Shown here in pieces: positions 1 through 10,426 of a DNA stretch of 64,000 nucleotides. Positions within the stretch are counted from its first letter, which is position 1. Every line of letters starts with the position of its first letter. Origin of the DNA: Branchiostoma floridae (lineage: Eukaryota > Chordata > Leptocardii > Amphioxiformes > Branchiostomatidae); contig NC_049997.1 in assembly GCF_000003815.2 (NCBI RefSeq), positions 13,587,567-13,651,566 on the forward strand, written 5' to 3'. Made by a program: the position numbers and the translations under genes. The notes beneath the pieces were generated by a model. That model was not told the origin of the DNA and did no database searches. It saw only the letters and a program-made list of their open reading frames with translations.

Positions 1-5
1 ATAAC

Positions 6-272
6 CCACCTTAAGGTGATATCTCACTGCGCTTGGGGCACCGGTGCGGCTTCGGGGTTCAAAAGATTACTCAACGAATTTTAGAGATAAAGGACAGATA
101 GATTTTTCTTTCGTTTTGTGTATTTTGTCGTCTTCTAAGTCATACTTTTACGTATTACACAATATCGAAACCATTTAAAAAATTTGTGAGAATAACACAA
201 CAGTGCCGCAGTGAACCAACCCCACAGTGCCGCACTGGTGCTCCAAGTGCAGTGAGATACCACCTTAGGTGG
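6..272. mobile_element. MITE-like inverted-repeat element
   Basis: About 50 bp at each end are inverted copies of each other: the left end reads CCACCTTAAGGTGATATCTC and the complement of the right end reads CCACCTAAGGTGGTATCTC, followed on both sides by similar CACTGCRCTTGG and GTGCGGC blocks. No coding capacity is seen. I see no clear target-site duplication, so the exact ends are approximate and the superfamily is unknown. Confidence 0.55.
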
Positions 273-2150
273 ATCAAGATTTAATAGGACACTGTGTACA
301 CCATGCAGGATTTGCGTAACTGGATCAATCTTATATGCATCAGGTTGAATCCCATCCACGTACCTTGTTATAAACAGGGTCTTGGTGATCTCTGAAACAC
401 AAACATATTTGACCTTCTCTGTATCCGTTAGGTTACACAATACAATACTTACATGCACTATAGACGTCTCGTGTTTTCCTGGTCTGCTTCGTTCTTGTCA
501 CAGCAGCGAAAGCAGCTCGAAATGGTGTGTCGTCTCAAAGACGTTATATGGTCGTCTGCTATATAACGCTCTTGGGTATACAGGCTTAATCCAGTCTGAT
601 CAAGGCGCCTTATATAGCACATGATGCTAATGAATATTCACGGACCCATGTGTTCTCCCCAACAGCTCATTACAGACAAGAAAATGAAAAGTTACAAAGG
701 CATACATTCGTATCAAAGACTTCCGACAAGTAACTGGGATTTTCATTTATTTGGGGATATCAAAAATACAGAGCTCAGGTGTTTTATGCAGATTTCAATT
801 TATTAGCGTAAAGGAGTTCTTTGTTTTCGTGTCTGGTCCCATAAAACATCTTAATCTAGTCAAGACAGTGGAAATATCATTTGGTACATATGTTTCACGG
901 AGTTTTGGGGATCCATGTTTATCGTTCACAGTTTGATTTTTCAGAATCTGGATCCATATCCCAAATGATAGAGACCTATCTTTTGCAGTTGCTCGCGTAC
1001 TAATGGTCTATAGGTACAACAGATCGAGAAATAATGAATGATAGATATTCGAGTTTTCTTTTACACAAGCAGTAAATTCTCCCCTGCATGCATTGATTCC
1101 TATCAGACATCTTCCTCAGAGCTTCTGACTGGAGTGCCTCTTCTAGCCACAGGGGAAGATTTACTGATTGTGTTAAAGAAAAGCACAAAATCTTATTACA
1201 ATGCTGAACTTTCTTCCAAGTTCGCGAGTTCACGTTCTGAAGTGATTGGTCATCAGTGTTGATCTTTAAGAAGGCCACAATGGTCCGTGTGACTTTTTTT
1301 GTTGGAAGAAAGTTTAGCTTTGTACCATGATTACTACTACCAACAACACAGATGAGCCTCCATGATAACACAATGTTCTACCAACCTGGTGAAATTATTT
1401 TCGGAAGGAATAAATGAAGATTTGGAAACTCTGTGCTCGTTGTTAAACGAATCAAACGCATCTCGCATCTGAGATCTTTCAATACTAACTTTGCTGAAGA
1501 GCATTCATGCAAATCATTTCTAGCAACGCTTTCAAAGTTTATCATAGGAAGTGTTCCACGGTCTTTACAGTTCATTGCCCCATTTTGTGGTGTTTTTAAT
1601 TTGCGAAAGTGTGTCATAGGCTGTAGCAGGTGTCGTCTTGTAATCAGACTCAATTTGCATCGTCCTGGGTTTTCAGGAAATCATTTTTTCTGCCTTTGAT
1701 GTTAATAAGACAGACTAGCTTGATTTGTAGCCCACAGAATTGCAGTTGTTTGCATCCTCCTAATCATACATAGTGCTTTTAATTTGTAAAATTATGCACT
1801 GACAGAGGTTCTGGGTCATTAAACTCTAGTTCAGACATCGTACTGAGAGTAAGAATATCCTATACTGACATTTGTTTTAGATAAAATGGTAGGTTTCAGC
1901 ACCAGGGACAGGACTATTTGTGTATAAAATCCTTTTTTAGTGTTGTCACAACATTGACCAACAACATTTTATTTTACCCACTTGTACAAGGAAACATTCT
2001 TAGTCAAAAATTCAAACTTCAAAAAGCATTTGAAAGATTTTTTTAAAAAGACTCAAAGCTAGAAAGATAATATTTTCAAGCAAATACTAAGTCTTAATAC
2101 TTACTTTCGCATGGTACAGCCTAACAAATTACAGAAACTGATTTGTTTAT
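273..2150. other. Intergenic stretch without a supported gene
   Basis: Short ORFs occur on both strands, including two adjoining minus-strand ORFs between 1000 and 1653, but none shows a recognisable domain or a convincing start and splice structure. No tRNA and no clear inverted-repeat ends are visible. Confidence 0.5.
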
Positions 2151-2155
2151 TCTTG

Positions 2156-2611
2156 TGAAACAACCAGAGGGGCGAGTAAGAACAGAAAGAAACAACACCC
2201 CGACTCCCGGGATTCGAACCCGCGCCGAACCCGGGCAGCCGGATCACAAATCGAACGTGCAAACCGTTCGGCCAAATGGCTTAAGCCATTAGGCGTCTTC
2301 GGTTTAGCAGTCCTTGAACACCACTGTTACACTACTCCCCCTTTTCTTTTCAAGATTCGTCCTCGAATCTCCGAGATCGACATCCCTGTGTGGCACATAC
2401 TAGCCTGTTAATCACAGGGCCGGCGTGGGAACCAGTGAAACAACCAGAGGGGCGAGTAAGAACAGAAAGAAACAACACCCCGACTCCCGGGATTCGAACC
2501 CGCGCCGAACCCGGGCGGCCGGATCACAAATCGAACGTGCAAACCGTTCGGCCAAATGGCTTAAGCCATTAGGCGTCTTCGGTTTAGCAGTCCTTGAACA
2601 CCACTGTTACA
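2156..2611 (-). mobile_element. Miniature LTR retrotransposon (TRIM-like), 456 bp
   Basis: Two near-identical 176-bp direct repeats (2156-2331 and 2436-2611) flank 104 bp. Read on the minus strand each repeat starts TGTAACAGTGG and ends GGTTGTTTCA, the TG...CA form of an LTR. One base after the 5' LTR lies TGGTTCCCACGCC (from 2434 downward), placed as a primer-binding site. A purine tract (AAAAGAAAAGGGGG, forward 2336-2351) lies just before the 3' LTR. The element is bracketed by CTTG at 2152-2155 and 2612-2615, a 4-bp target duplication. There is no room for gag or pol, so it depends on another element for movement. The LTRs differ at about one base (2251 region), suggesting recent insertion. 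Confidence 0.85.
2490..2554 (-). promoter_or_regulatory. tRNA-like A and B boxes inside the TRIM LTR
   Basis: On the minus strand the LTR holds TGGCCGAACGG (forward 2544-2554), matching a Pol III A box, and GGTTCGAATCC (forward 2490-2500), a perfect B box. The whole span is 65 bp, as in a tRNA gene. The second LTR has the same pair at 2264-2274 and 2210-2220. The flanks do not pair as an acceptor stem, so this is a tRNA-derived internal promoter rather than a working tRNA. Confidence 0.65.
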
Positions 2612-2870
2612 CTTGCTCAAACACATTCATATACATGTATATGGTGACCAACCCCTCCTGTTTCGTCCTGCCACATGCTATATAATGCAATTATAGGGTC
2701 TGGTCCAGATCATCCACCGGCCTTATTTTTGCATTTTGCGACTTGCAGTCGCAAAATGCCTTCTGGCCAGTGTAGTCGCCGTTGTGATGTTGTGATGTTG
2801 AGATGAACGGACCTGTTCAATCTATGCCAAACATTTGTATACCTGTTAAAACAGGCATTTCTTCAACAAG

Positions 2871-2940
2871 TTCGCACTAGCGCAGTGATGAAGTTTACGC
2901 ATTCTAAACCAATGCACCCGGTTCGAATCCGGGGAGGTAG
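2871..2940 (+). pseudogene. Decayed tRNA-like sequence
   Basis: An A-box-like TAGCGCAGTGATG is followed by a perfect 5-bp anticodon stem (GCATT/AATGC) with a 7-base loop whose centre would read AAA, and a perfect 5-bp T stem around TTCGAAT. The acceptor arms do not pair, the variable loop is almost absent, and position 37 is not a purine. It is therefore a tRNA pseudogene or the head of a tRNA-derived SINE, not a functional tRNA. Confidence 0.55.
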
Positions 2941-4029
2941 ATTTTTTCAACTTTTTTTTTTTTTTTACATCCATTAAAATACTAATTTTTACATCCATTT
3001 GGCCACACCAATTTATTTCTTTGGTTAACGGATTCGCCGCTTCGTTTTTTTGCCGAATAGAAATAAAAATTAAAAAAAAAAACTTAAAAATGCCCCGCAA
3101 CAGAGCTCACTCAAAAACAGGCAATGTGTAGTGAAATTTGCTGCAGTTCACGCAAATTTTAACAGGTGGCATATGTGAATCTCTCCATGCGCCAATATCA
3201 GGTTTAGTTACTCTGTTCTATTTATATGACATTCTAATAACTAGAAAAAAAAAACGTTCACACACGCAAACATTGGCAAAATGCCAGCTTTTTTAAAAGC
3301 ACTTGTTTTAAGAAGGGGAAAAAGTACCCTGGGTGCCAGACCAACGACGCGTTTAACCAGCCGATTCTTCGGCGGTCCAATACGACATGTCCTCCGATTT
3401 GAATAAGCGCTCCGGGGTGGCTAAGCGCGAGGGCGTTTTAGTTGGCCTTATGGTATGTACCAGTGCCAGTCAAATCTCCCCACAGCGCTAAACTAGATCG
3501 ACGGGAATACTGTCGTGTGCCACCAAAATAAAAACGGTTGTCAGCCCAGTATTTAGTCTTGTGACCCGTTTATGGAAGAAGAATGATTTAAAAAAAGAAG
3601 CTATTTTACTCCGTTTAAAAAAAATGATCACATGCAAACTTTGATTACATGAAAATTGATATTGGTAAATTGGTCTGAGAGGTAAGATTTATTATTAATC
3701 TCCTCTCAGAAATAATTCTTTGAAAATTGGAAAGCAGCCTGTACCAATCATTCCAGTTGCACAAAGAGCTGACCAATTTCTTGTGAAGGGTCTAGACAAT
3801 TACTTAAACGCTGTTACAGAACATATAGTCTACTTTCTGCAGCAACAAAATCCAGACGCCAGTTCCCAGTCGTTTTGAACGGGGTGCTGATCCACCTGCT
3901 CCTCTGCGCCCTTTAGAACAGAGTTTGTATCTTTGGACATCAACAACATGTACCAGTGACTAGCCTACTGACGTACATGTACAGATTCGAATTTTCGTTT
4001 GTCTTGTAGTGCTTAACAGTAGCACGAAG
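2941..4029. other. Intergenic stretch
   Basis: AT-rich, with homopolymer A and T runs near 2950-3080. A GC-richer block at 3320-3530 may be an old repeat, but I see no ends and no coding signal. Confidence 0.5.
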
Positions 4030-4115
4030 GACAGTTAGTTTTCTCGCTCCGAGTCAACTCTAGCCACAAGACCAACTGGCCACAATCTCTGAGGAACTAC
4101 AGACGACGCAGCAAG
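4030..4115 (+). other. Possible 5' noncoding exon of the NHL gene
   Basis: A CpG-bearing block ends in a consensus donor, GCAAG|GTAAC (GT at 4116-4117). A candidate acceptor lies at 4811-4812 (TTTGTTCCAG), giving a second exon that begins at 4813 and runs into the coding start at 4900. The left boundary is a guess; this is inference from splice signals only. Confidence 0.35.
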
Positions 4116-4899
4116 GTAACACTCCCTTTTTTATTGGACAAACATACAAAAGCAAAATACAGATAGCGGCCGACTCAAGTTGAGACAACTTGTATTGGCG
4201 CCGCTATTGAAACAGAATGAAAATAGCAGGTATTTGACATGAAAGACAGCAAGATAAATATAAACACATTCAAGTAACAACAAATGGTATTGAGCGATTG
4301 AAGCGTAAGTCCTAATTCCCCTCCTTCAGTGATTTAGGTAGGACACGGAGACGGCATAATTTAAAGCAATGGTTGAAGAGTTTGGTTTATGATGCTGAGA
4401 AACGGCCCGTTTGTACAATGACATTCTGGGTTACAAAGGAAAGAAGCACAGAATAGTAAATGTGTGATTTCACCATCAGAAAGCGAGTAAATGTCGACAA
4501 TATGTCCTACAGTCCTTAAAAGGTTGCCGAAAAGAATAAGACGAGGATTACTGTGTAATGGGCAATGGAGTAAGAAATGAGAGATCGATTTGCATCGGCA
4601 CCCGCAGCTTCAGACTGGACTACCAGTCAGCCCACGACAAAAAAGCCTGCTTTTGAAGATGCAGGTGCCAATGTGAAGACGTACCAAGAGGGTACAAGCA
4701 TATCTGGGACCATAGCTGAATTTTGACAGGTTTAACAGATTGGAACAAATACAAACTTAACCTAGAAAAAAAAAAGCTGTAGCTACGTATTGCCAAGTAT
4801 AATTTGTTCCAGGAACAAAAGACTTTACAAAACGATTCATTTTGTTATGAAGGTCATACGAACACTCCCTTCATCAATCAGACAACTCAAGGAGGAGCA

Positions 4900-7899
4900 A
4901 TGTCTGGAACTACCGTAGAGCCACGGTCCAAACAGATGCAGCTGCGGGACGTCACCGTTCATCATACACCTGCAGCAGATACTGTGGCTGAGGGTGTATA
5001 TGAGAATGATGCTGATATGGCTGAGGGTGTTTATGAAAATGAAAATGATGTGGATGAAGATGTTCATGAGAATGATGCTGATATGGCTGAGGGTGTTTAT
5101 GAGAATGACAATGATGTGACTAAAGATGTTTATGAGAATGACAATGATGTGGCTGAAGATGTTTATGAGAATGACAATGATGTGGCTGAAGATGTTTATG
5201 AGAATGATGCTGATGTGGCTGAAGATGTTTATGAGAATGACAATGATGTTGCTGAAGTAGTTTATGTAAATGACAATGCTGTGGCGAAAAAAGTTGGTGA
5301 AGATGATGGTGGTGAGGCTGAAGATGTTTATGAAAACGATGACAACATGGCTGAAGATGTCTATGAAAATGATGCTAATGTCGCTGAGGGTGTTGATGAA
5401 AATGATTACCTTGATTTAAATGAACCAGCTGAAAATGGCACCCCTCCTTCAGGTAAGCCAATCACAAATACTGCAAAAGTTCACTCCACTTCGTTTGAAT
5501 TTGGAAGTTACTATATTGTGCTATTCATCTCCTTAAATGTTTGTCAATAAGTTAAACTTCATTTACTACACTGTATTTTGGTTGTAAATATAACCTGGTC
5601 CCAATACAATGTATTCCATGGAGTCACCATTTATTTGTGATTTATTGAATGAGAGCTATGCAGTAAGTGGCACTTTATCATAACCACATGCAATATTTGT
5701 TGTTATAAGGCATTTGCGCTGCAGCCTTTTTCGAGGATTTTCTTATAATTCAACCACTGCATTTGATTTTTTTTCCGACAGCGATGGCAAATACATTGCC
5801 GTTTACGTACGTCAAAATCTATTATAATCTACTATCATATGATGATTTCTAACAGTTTAGGATTCTCTTAGTTGTTACAGACGGGGGACCTGCGCCTGTT
5901 GCCCAGATGCCGCCCTTCCTCACGAGCTCTCAGTGGGCTTGTGTAGTCATCACCGCATCCGCTGCAGTGGCAATGCTGCTGTTGGGCCTCTTCATCACGG
6001 GGCACACAGAATCCCGTCCACCCAACCCTCCGTACCCTACAGCACCGGTCAGGAATATGAGGGTAAATGGATTTAGGATAGGTATTGCTAAAAAATGTAG
6101 TTTGCAGTTAACCGTACAAACGTGACTGCACTTTTTGTTGGGTCAATCAAGCGTCTTCGTATAACCATGTCTTCCTCCCCGTAGGTTTGCTGAGGATGGC
6201 AAAAACAAATCAGGCTTTTGTTTTTCCTTTCGTTACACTTGAGTCAATTGCAATTTTGAACGGTTCTGAAAAATCACGACCGTAGAATGAGTAGAACTGA
6301 AGATAAAAACAAGCTGACGTTGGTCGGTCGGTCGGTCGGTCGGTTATTTTTTGCTCCTGTCTACCAAGTGAACTTAACAGAAATGAAAATCTTTGTTACA
6401 GACGACAATCGTACATGCTGGACAAATCCCGACAGACAATGCCGCTACAGCTGCAGCGTACACTGTTGTGTGGGCAGCTAACACAAATGTAAGTTTTGTT
6501 ATTGTCTATGACCTTCACTTATTCTTAATGTTTTAGATGACTAACCAATTGTTTATCTAAACAAATGTGTATTCTGCGTTAAAGATAATAAATCAACCTT
6601 TTTAGGACAGTCTCATCTTAAAGTCCGACAATATATATTCGCATTCAGAACTTCAATTAATCAACACTTTGATCATCTTAAAGATTATGAATCTAAATAG
6701 CAAAATTTGTCATGCTTTAATGCCTTGAACTCACAAAGCAAATTTATATGAACTCTTCGTTTCCTCGATAGGTTCTATCATCCACCTCACACGGCTACAC
6801 AGCACAGTCGACAATTGTGACACCTACCGCAACTCTGGGAAAGGACGCTCACACCTCTGTCAACAAGGAAGGTAAATATATCACAGATGTTGAAATAAAC
6901 ATCATACTTTTACATCAAAATCAACGAAGATGCATAAGAAAAAAATTATAGATGAAAAGACTAGGCTACTTTGCATAAATAGTGCATAGGAGTTCCTTCT
7001 TTCCTTTGACACAAGATATAGCGTACTCTGCATTGATTTGATATCCACGTTGACTTTATATCGTTGCAGAGACGACTGAAGAAGGTGGAAAGCGTCACGT
7101 CATCACGTTTGGTGGGCGGGGATCGACACTGGGAAAGTTTGCTCACCTGAGTGGGGTTGTTGTATCTAATATCGAGATATTCATAGCTGATTATGATCAT
7201 GATAACGGTCGTGTCCAAGTTTTTAACATGAAGGGTGATTATGTTCTTCATTTCCTGACAACTGTGCCTGGAAAAGCCGGTCGGACCTTTTTTCCACAGG
7301 ACATATCAATTGACGACAACGGCAACCTATGGGTAGTGGGGAGGTTGGCATTCTTTGGCTCCTATGTAGTACAGTACAACAGAGATGGTCAAGCTTTGAC
7401 TAAGTTTGAGGTTAAACGCGGGTCAAGTGCGATTGCCGTGAATTTACAAAGTAAACACATTCTTGTCACTAGATATGGCATGCAAGCTTGTGATATTGAC
7501 ATATTTCAGCCAAACGGCTTGTTTGTGAGGACGCTTGATACAGATACTTCATGTGAACACATGCTTGCCGCAAACAGGGAGGGAAACATTATTACGACAA
7601 GAAACAACATGGTTCAGGTATATGACCAGACAGGACATCTTCTGTTCACCTTTGGTGGCTCCGGTGTGCTAAAATATATCCGAGGTATCTGTGCGGACAT
7701 TACTGGTCATATCTTGGTGTCAGATGAGGGAAATATGGGCGAAAAAGGTCGGGTTTCCATGTTTTCGAGTCGCGGACACTTTGTTCGCGATGTGGTCACT
7801 GGTTTGAATATGGTAGAACGTATCGCCGTGGGAGTAGAAGGACAGCTAGTGGTGACTGATGTAAGGGATAGAACTGTAACTATTTATACCACTTACTAA
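4900..7899 (+). CDS. Membrane protein with tyrosine repeats and NHL beta-propeller
   Basis: Coding exons 4900-5452, 5881-6062, 6402-6488, 6772-6871 and 7070-7899 join in phase (1, 0, 0, 1) through GT–AG introns to give 583 residues. Start: ATG at 4900 with G at -3; the open frame continues upstream without an earlier in-frame ATG nearby. Residues 30-172 are thirteen 11-residue repeats rich in VYEND. Residues about 203-224 (exon 2) form one hydrophobic helix. Residues 308-583 (exon 5) make about six NHL-type blades. NHL propellers of the TRIM2/TRIM3 type bind RNA or protein, but no RING or B-box is present here. No N-terminal signal peptide is visible, so the helix is probably a signal anchor with the repeat tail in the cytoplasm; charge around the helix does not settle topology. 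Function is unknown; a surface receptor or adhesion role is inference. Confidence 0.8.
4987..5415 (+). repeat. 13 x 33-bp coding repeat (11-residue VYEND units)
   Basis: Thirteen in-frame 33-bp units have the consensus A-E-D-V-Y-E-N-D-N-D-V. Ten keep Tyr followed two residues later by Asn; unit 3 has His, unit 10 has Gly and unit 13 has Asp in place of Tyr. Tyr-x-Asn is the known core of the ligand for Grb2-type SH2 domains once phosphorylated. The tail is also strongly acidic. Confidence 0.9.
7070..7899 (+). CDS. NHL propeller exon (last exon of the NHL gene)
   Basis: One exon carries the whole propeller. Repeated strands such as GRVQVFNMKGD, GNLWVVG, CDIDIFQPNG, MVQVYDQTGHLLFTFGG and GRVSMFSSRGHF mark five to six blades of about 40-45 residues. 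It ends in TAA at 7897-7899. No frameshift or internal stop is seen, so the domain looks intact. Confidence 0.8.
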
Positions 7900-9365
7900 T
7901 GGGGATAGCGCTCCTTTCTCCAGCTTTTTACATGGCAAATTGTCACTTACTTGACTACTGCTACCGTTTTGCTTACATGTGATGAAAGAATATTTATCAA
8001 CAAGATGTCGCCAAATATAGTAGATTCATTCCTCAAGCTAGCGACATCTCACACACTGCAGTCGTTCGTCAGTAGGACATCCAGAGCTGCTTAGTTCAAG
8101 TTTTGAATTTTTATTCAGCACTGTTGGGGCATCTTGCCGCTTGCGTTATTTTCTAACTAAAAAAATGTCGCGCTTGCAACCGTCACCACTAGGTTTGCTT
8201 GCGTCACTCTCTAGGTTCCGTGAGGGTACATCTGCGTTATCAAACCCGCAGTGATGCAAGCGTGACCCAAGTGCACCTTAAAGACACAAGAAACAACTTT
8301 CCAGACGTTTTGTAATCCATATGTCTATTCAGCTCTCTCATGTTAATACTGGTGACAATATCAAAGTCAACAGTTACACTGAACTCATCTGGTACAGGAT
8401 AATTCTGACATGATAATGCTTTGTTGCAACGATCATAAGATTTGCTACTGCCTCATGGTGAAAAGTAGCAAACAAGAGTTCTACAAAAAGGACACAAATT
8501 GCGCCATCCATCTAAAAGGGCGGTCACATAAGTGGTAGAACGTCGTACGATTTTGATGTAAGATTTTCAAGCAGGCTGTGACAGAACTAACGAAACTAAG
8601 ACAGCATCAACACAGCTGAACAGTGCGTGATGACACCAAGATTGTGCAACAGTCGTACCACCAATGTGATCAGTCCTTATGTGGCTTTATCAGATTTATG
8701 TTTTTACTTACATGTAGTTACCCGTTAGATTAATAACTAAGTCATCTGGACATAGAAATTCTCTGATATTACTTTGTACTTACATGCAGCATATGAGGAC
8801 TCTATGTAATGTATTTGTTGTAAATAAGTACATTGAAGTAGGTTCTTTCTTTCCCCTGTTTCGACTAACTATTAACCACAGCAAATGTACTACTACAGAA
8901 CATTATTATTAAGAGTCTATAAAAATTTAATGATTTTGTACAAATATCTACAAACTTGAAACTATTACTATGCTACACAATTTACAATGACAGCCACACT
9001 TACATGCACAGCACACTCATAAGAATTTTAAGTCAATTTGATAGGGAGTGATCAAACTCTAATAAGTTTTCATTATTTCTAGAAGTTGTTCAGTAGCATT
9101 TATGTTTCACTCCCTGATTTACATGTACTTCACAAGTTGGTCTTCTCAACTGATAGAATTTTGTACCAGACTTAGAGCATGCCTAGAATCTAAGGCCGCA
9201 GCAAATGAATTATATGGATGTCACACATTGATTGCTACTTGATGAAAAAAAAAATTGTACCCTCTAAATGGAAAATATCTTTGTGTGATAGCCTTGAGTG
9301 TAGTTCTAGAAGTGAAATCAATGTTGTAGTTTCAAGTGTATAGTTGTAGATGTGTCAAGAGGCGT
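7900..9365. other. Intergenic stretch
   Basis: The 3' end of the NHL transcript must lie here, but I see no canonical AATAAA soon after the stop. There are no ORFs of note and no clear repeat ends. Confidence 0.5.
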
Positions 9366-9500
9366 TAGTGTGGCGTGAATGGTAGAGCGTTCGGCTCAGA
9401 ATCAAAAGGTTCCGAGTCCGATACCCACCAAGCCCCGAGGTTGTGCCCTTAGGAAAGGCACTTTACACGACTTAACCTGATGGTGAAGTGACACCCCTCT
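9366..9500 (+). mobile_element. tRNA-derived SINE
   Basis: A tRNA-like head (TGGCGTGAATGGTAGAGCG as A-box region, GGTTCCGAGTCC as B-box region) is followed by a body with GTGCCCTTAGGAAAGGCAC, a block resembling the conserved central domain of several animal SINE families. The tail boundary is approximate. Confidence 0.6.
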
Positions 9501-9649
9501 GAGCTTCTTAGGCTAAACTGTCTAATTGTGTGCCAAAAACACACTAAAGATCATCGCATACAATTTCTTTTCCAAGGCAACTACATGGAAACTATGTTAC
9601 GTAATTCTTTCCTTACATAGGCATACATACATAACAAGTTGAACTATGA

Positions 9650-9873
9650 TTTCCAACACAAAAATTGAACTTGCCAAAATGTTTGACTGATCAGCTCCGG
9701 TCTTTGTCAAGGAACCGCTCATCAGGTCACTTGCGCTATCTTACAATGTAATATAATGTAATGACTGACATCACAGAAGCAGAAGATTGTTTATTACTTA
9801 ACTTGACTGATATTCCAAGACTGGAGCTGATCAGTGGAAAATTTTGGCAAGTCAATTTTTGATGTGTTGGAAA
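9650..9873. mobile_element. MITE with ~50-bp terminal inverted repeats
   Basis: The left end TTTCCAACACAAAAATTGAA and the complement of the right end TTTCCAACACATCAAAAATTGA continue as related sequence through CTTGCCAAAAT and CTGATCAGCTCC. No ORF is present. The target duplication is unclear. Confidence 0.6.
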
Positions 9874-9959
9874 AAATAATTAGTTCATCTTGATCTCTAA
9901 GAATGACATCTACCAACACGGATGAATTTTTTAGTTACATAACGTTTGGTACATCCTAA

Positions 9960-10395
9960 TAGCCTGGAATCCAGCCGTGTTGTGCTTTGGTCGCTCCCCG
10001 AAGGTACGCTTCCTGCTAACACGTCTGGTGTTCGTTACCATTGAAACGATCGGCCCTTACGTCACTAAAGAGGAGACTCATAAATAATCATATTTGCCAC
10101 TCTTTGCTGATTGGATGACCTCTGAGAGGAGAACACCAATCGCGAGCTGCCATTTCTCACGTGATCTGTTGTCATGCAGTTTGCGGGAAAGATAGAAGTA
10201 GTGTTCCGTTCGATTACAAACTGTAAACATAATTTTGAAGGGGGCTTAGAGCTAACAGCTAATCAGAAATCTGGTATAAAATCTCTGCGAATATGCAAAT
10301 GCCGATCGTTCCAATGGTAACGAACACCAGAAGTGTTGGCAGGAAGCGTACCTTTGGGGAGCGACCAAAGCACAACACGGCTGGATTCCAGGCTA
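9960..10395. mobile_element. MITE with ~95-bp TIRs and 9-bp target duplication
   Basis: The ends are TAGCCTGGAATCCAGCCGTG and its inverted copy, and the similarity runs for about 95 bp with a few mismatches. ACATCCTAA occurs immediately outside both ends (9951-9959 and 10396-10404). A 9-bp duplication with long TIRs fits Mutator-like elements. The right end lies 32 bp beyond the stop codon of the minus-strand EF-hand gene, so the element probably lies inside or ends that gene's 3' UTR. Confidence 0.8.
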
Positions 10396-10426
10396 ACATC
10401 CTAAGGTAGATGCATTATTACAGGGA

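Noticed and set aside
1000-1653. Two adjoining minus-strand ORFs
   Set aside because: Protein-like composition but no known domain, no clear exon borders, and a frame break between them.
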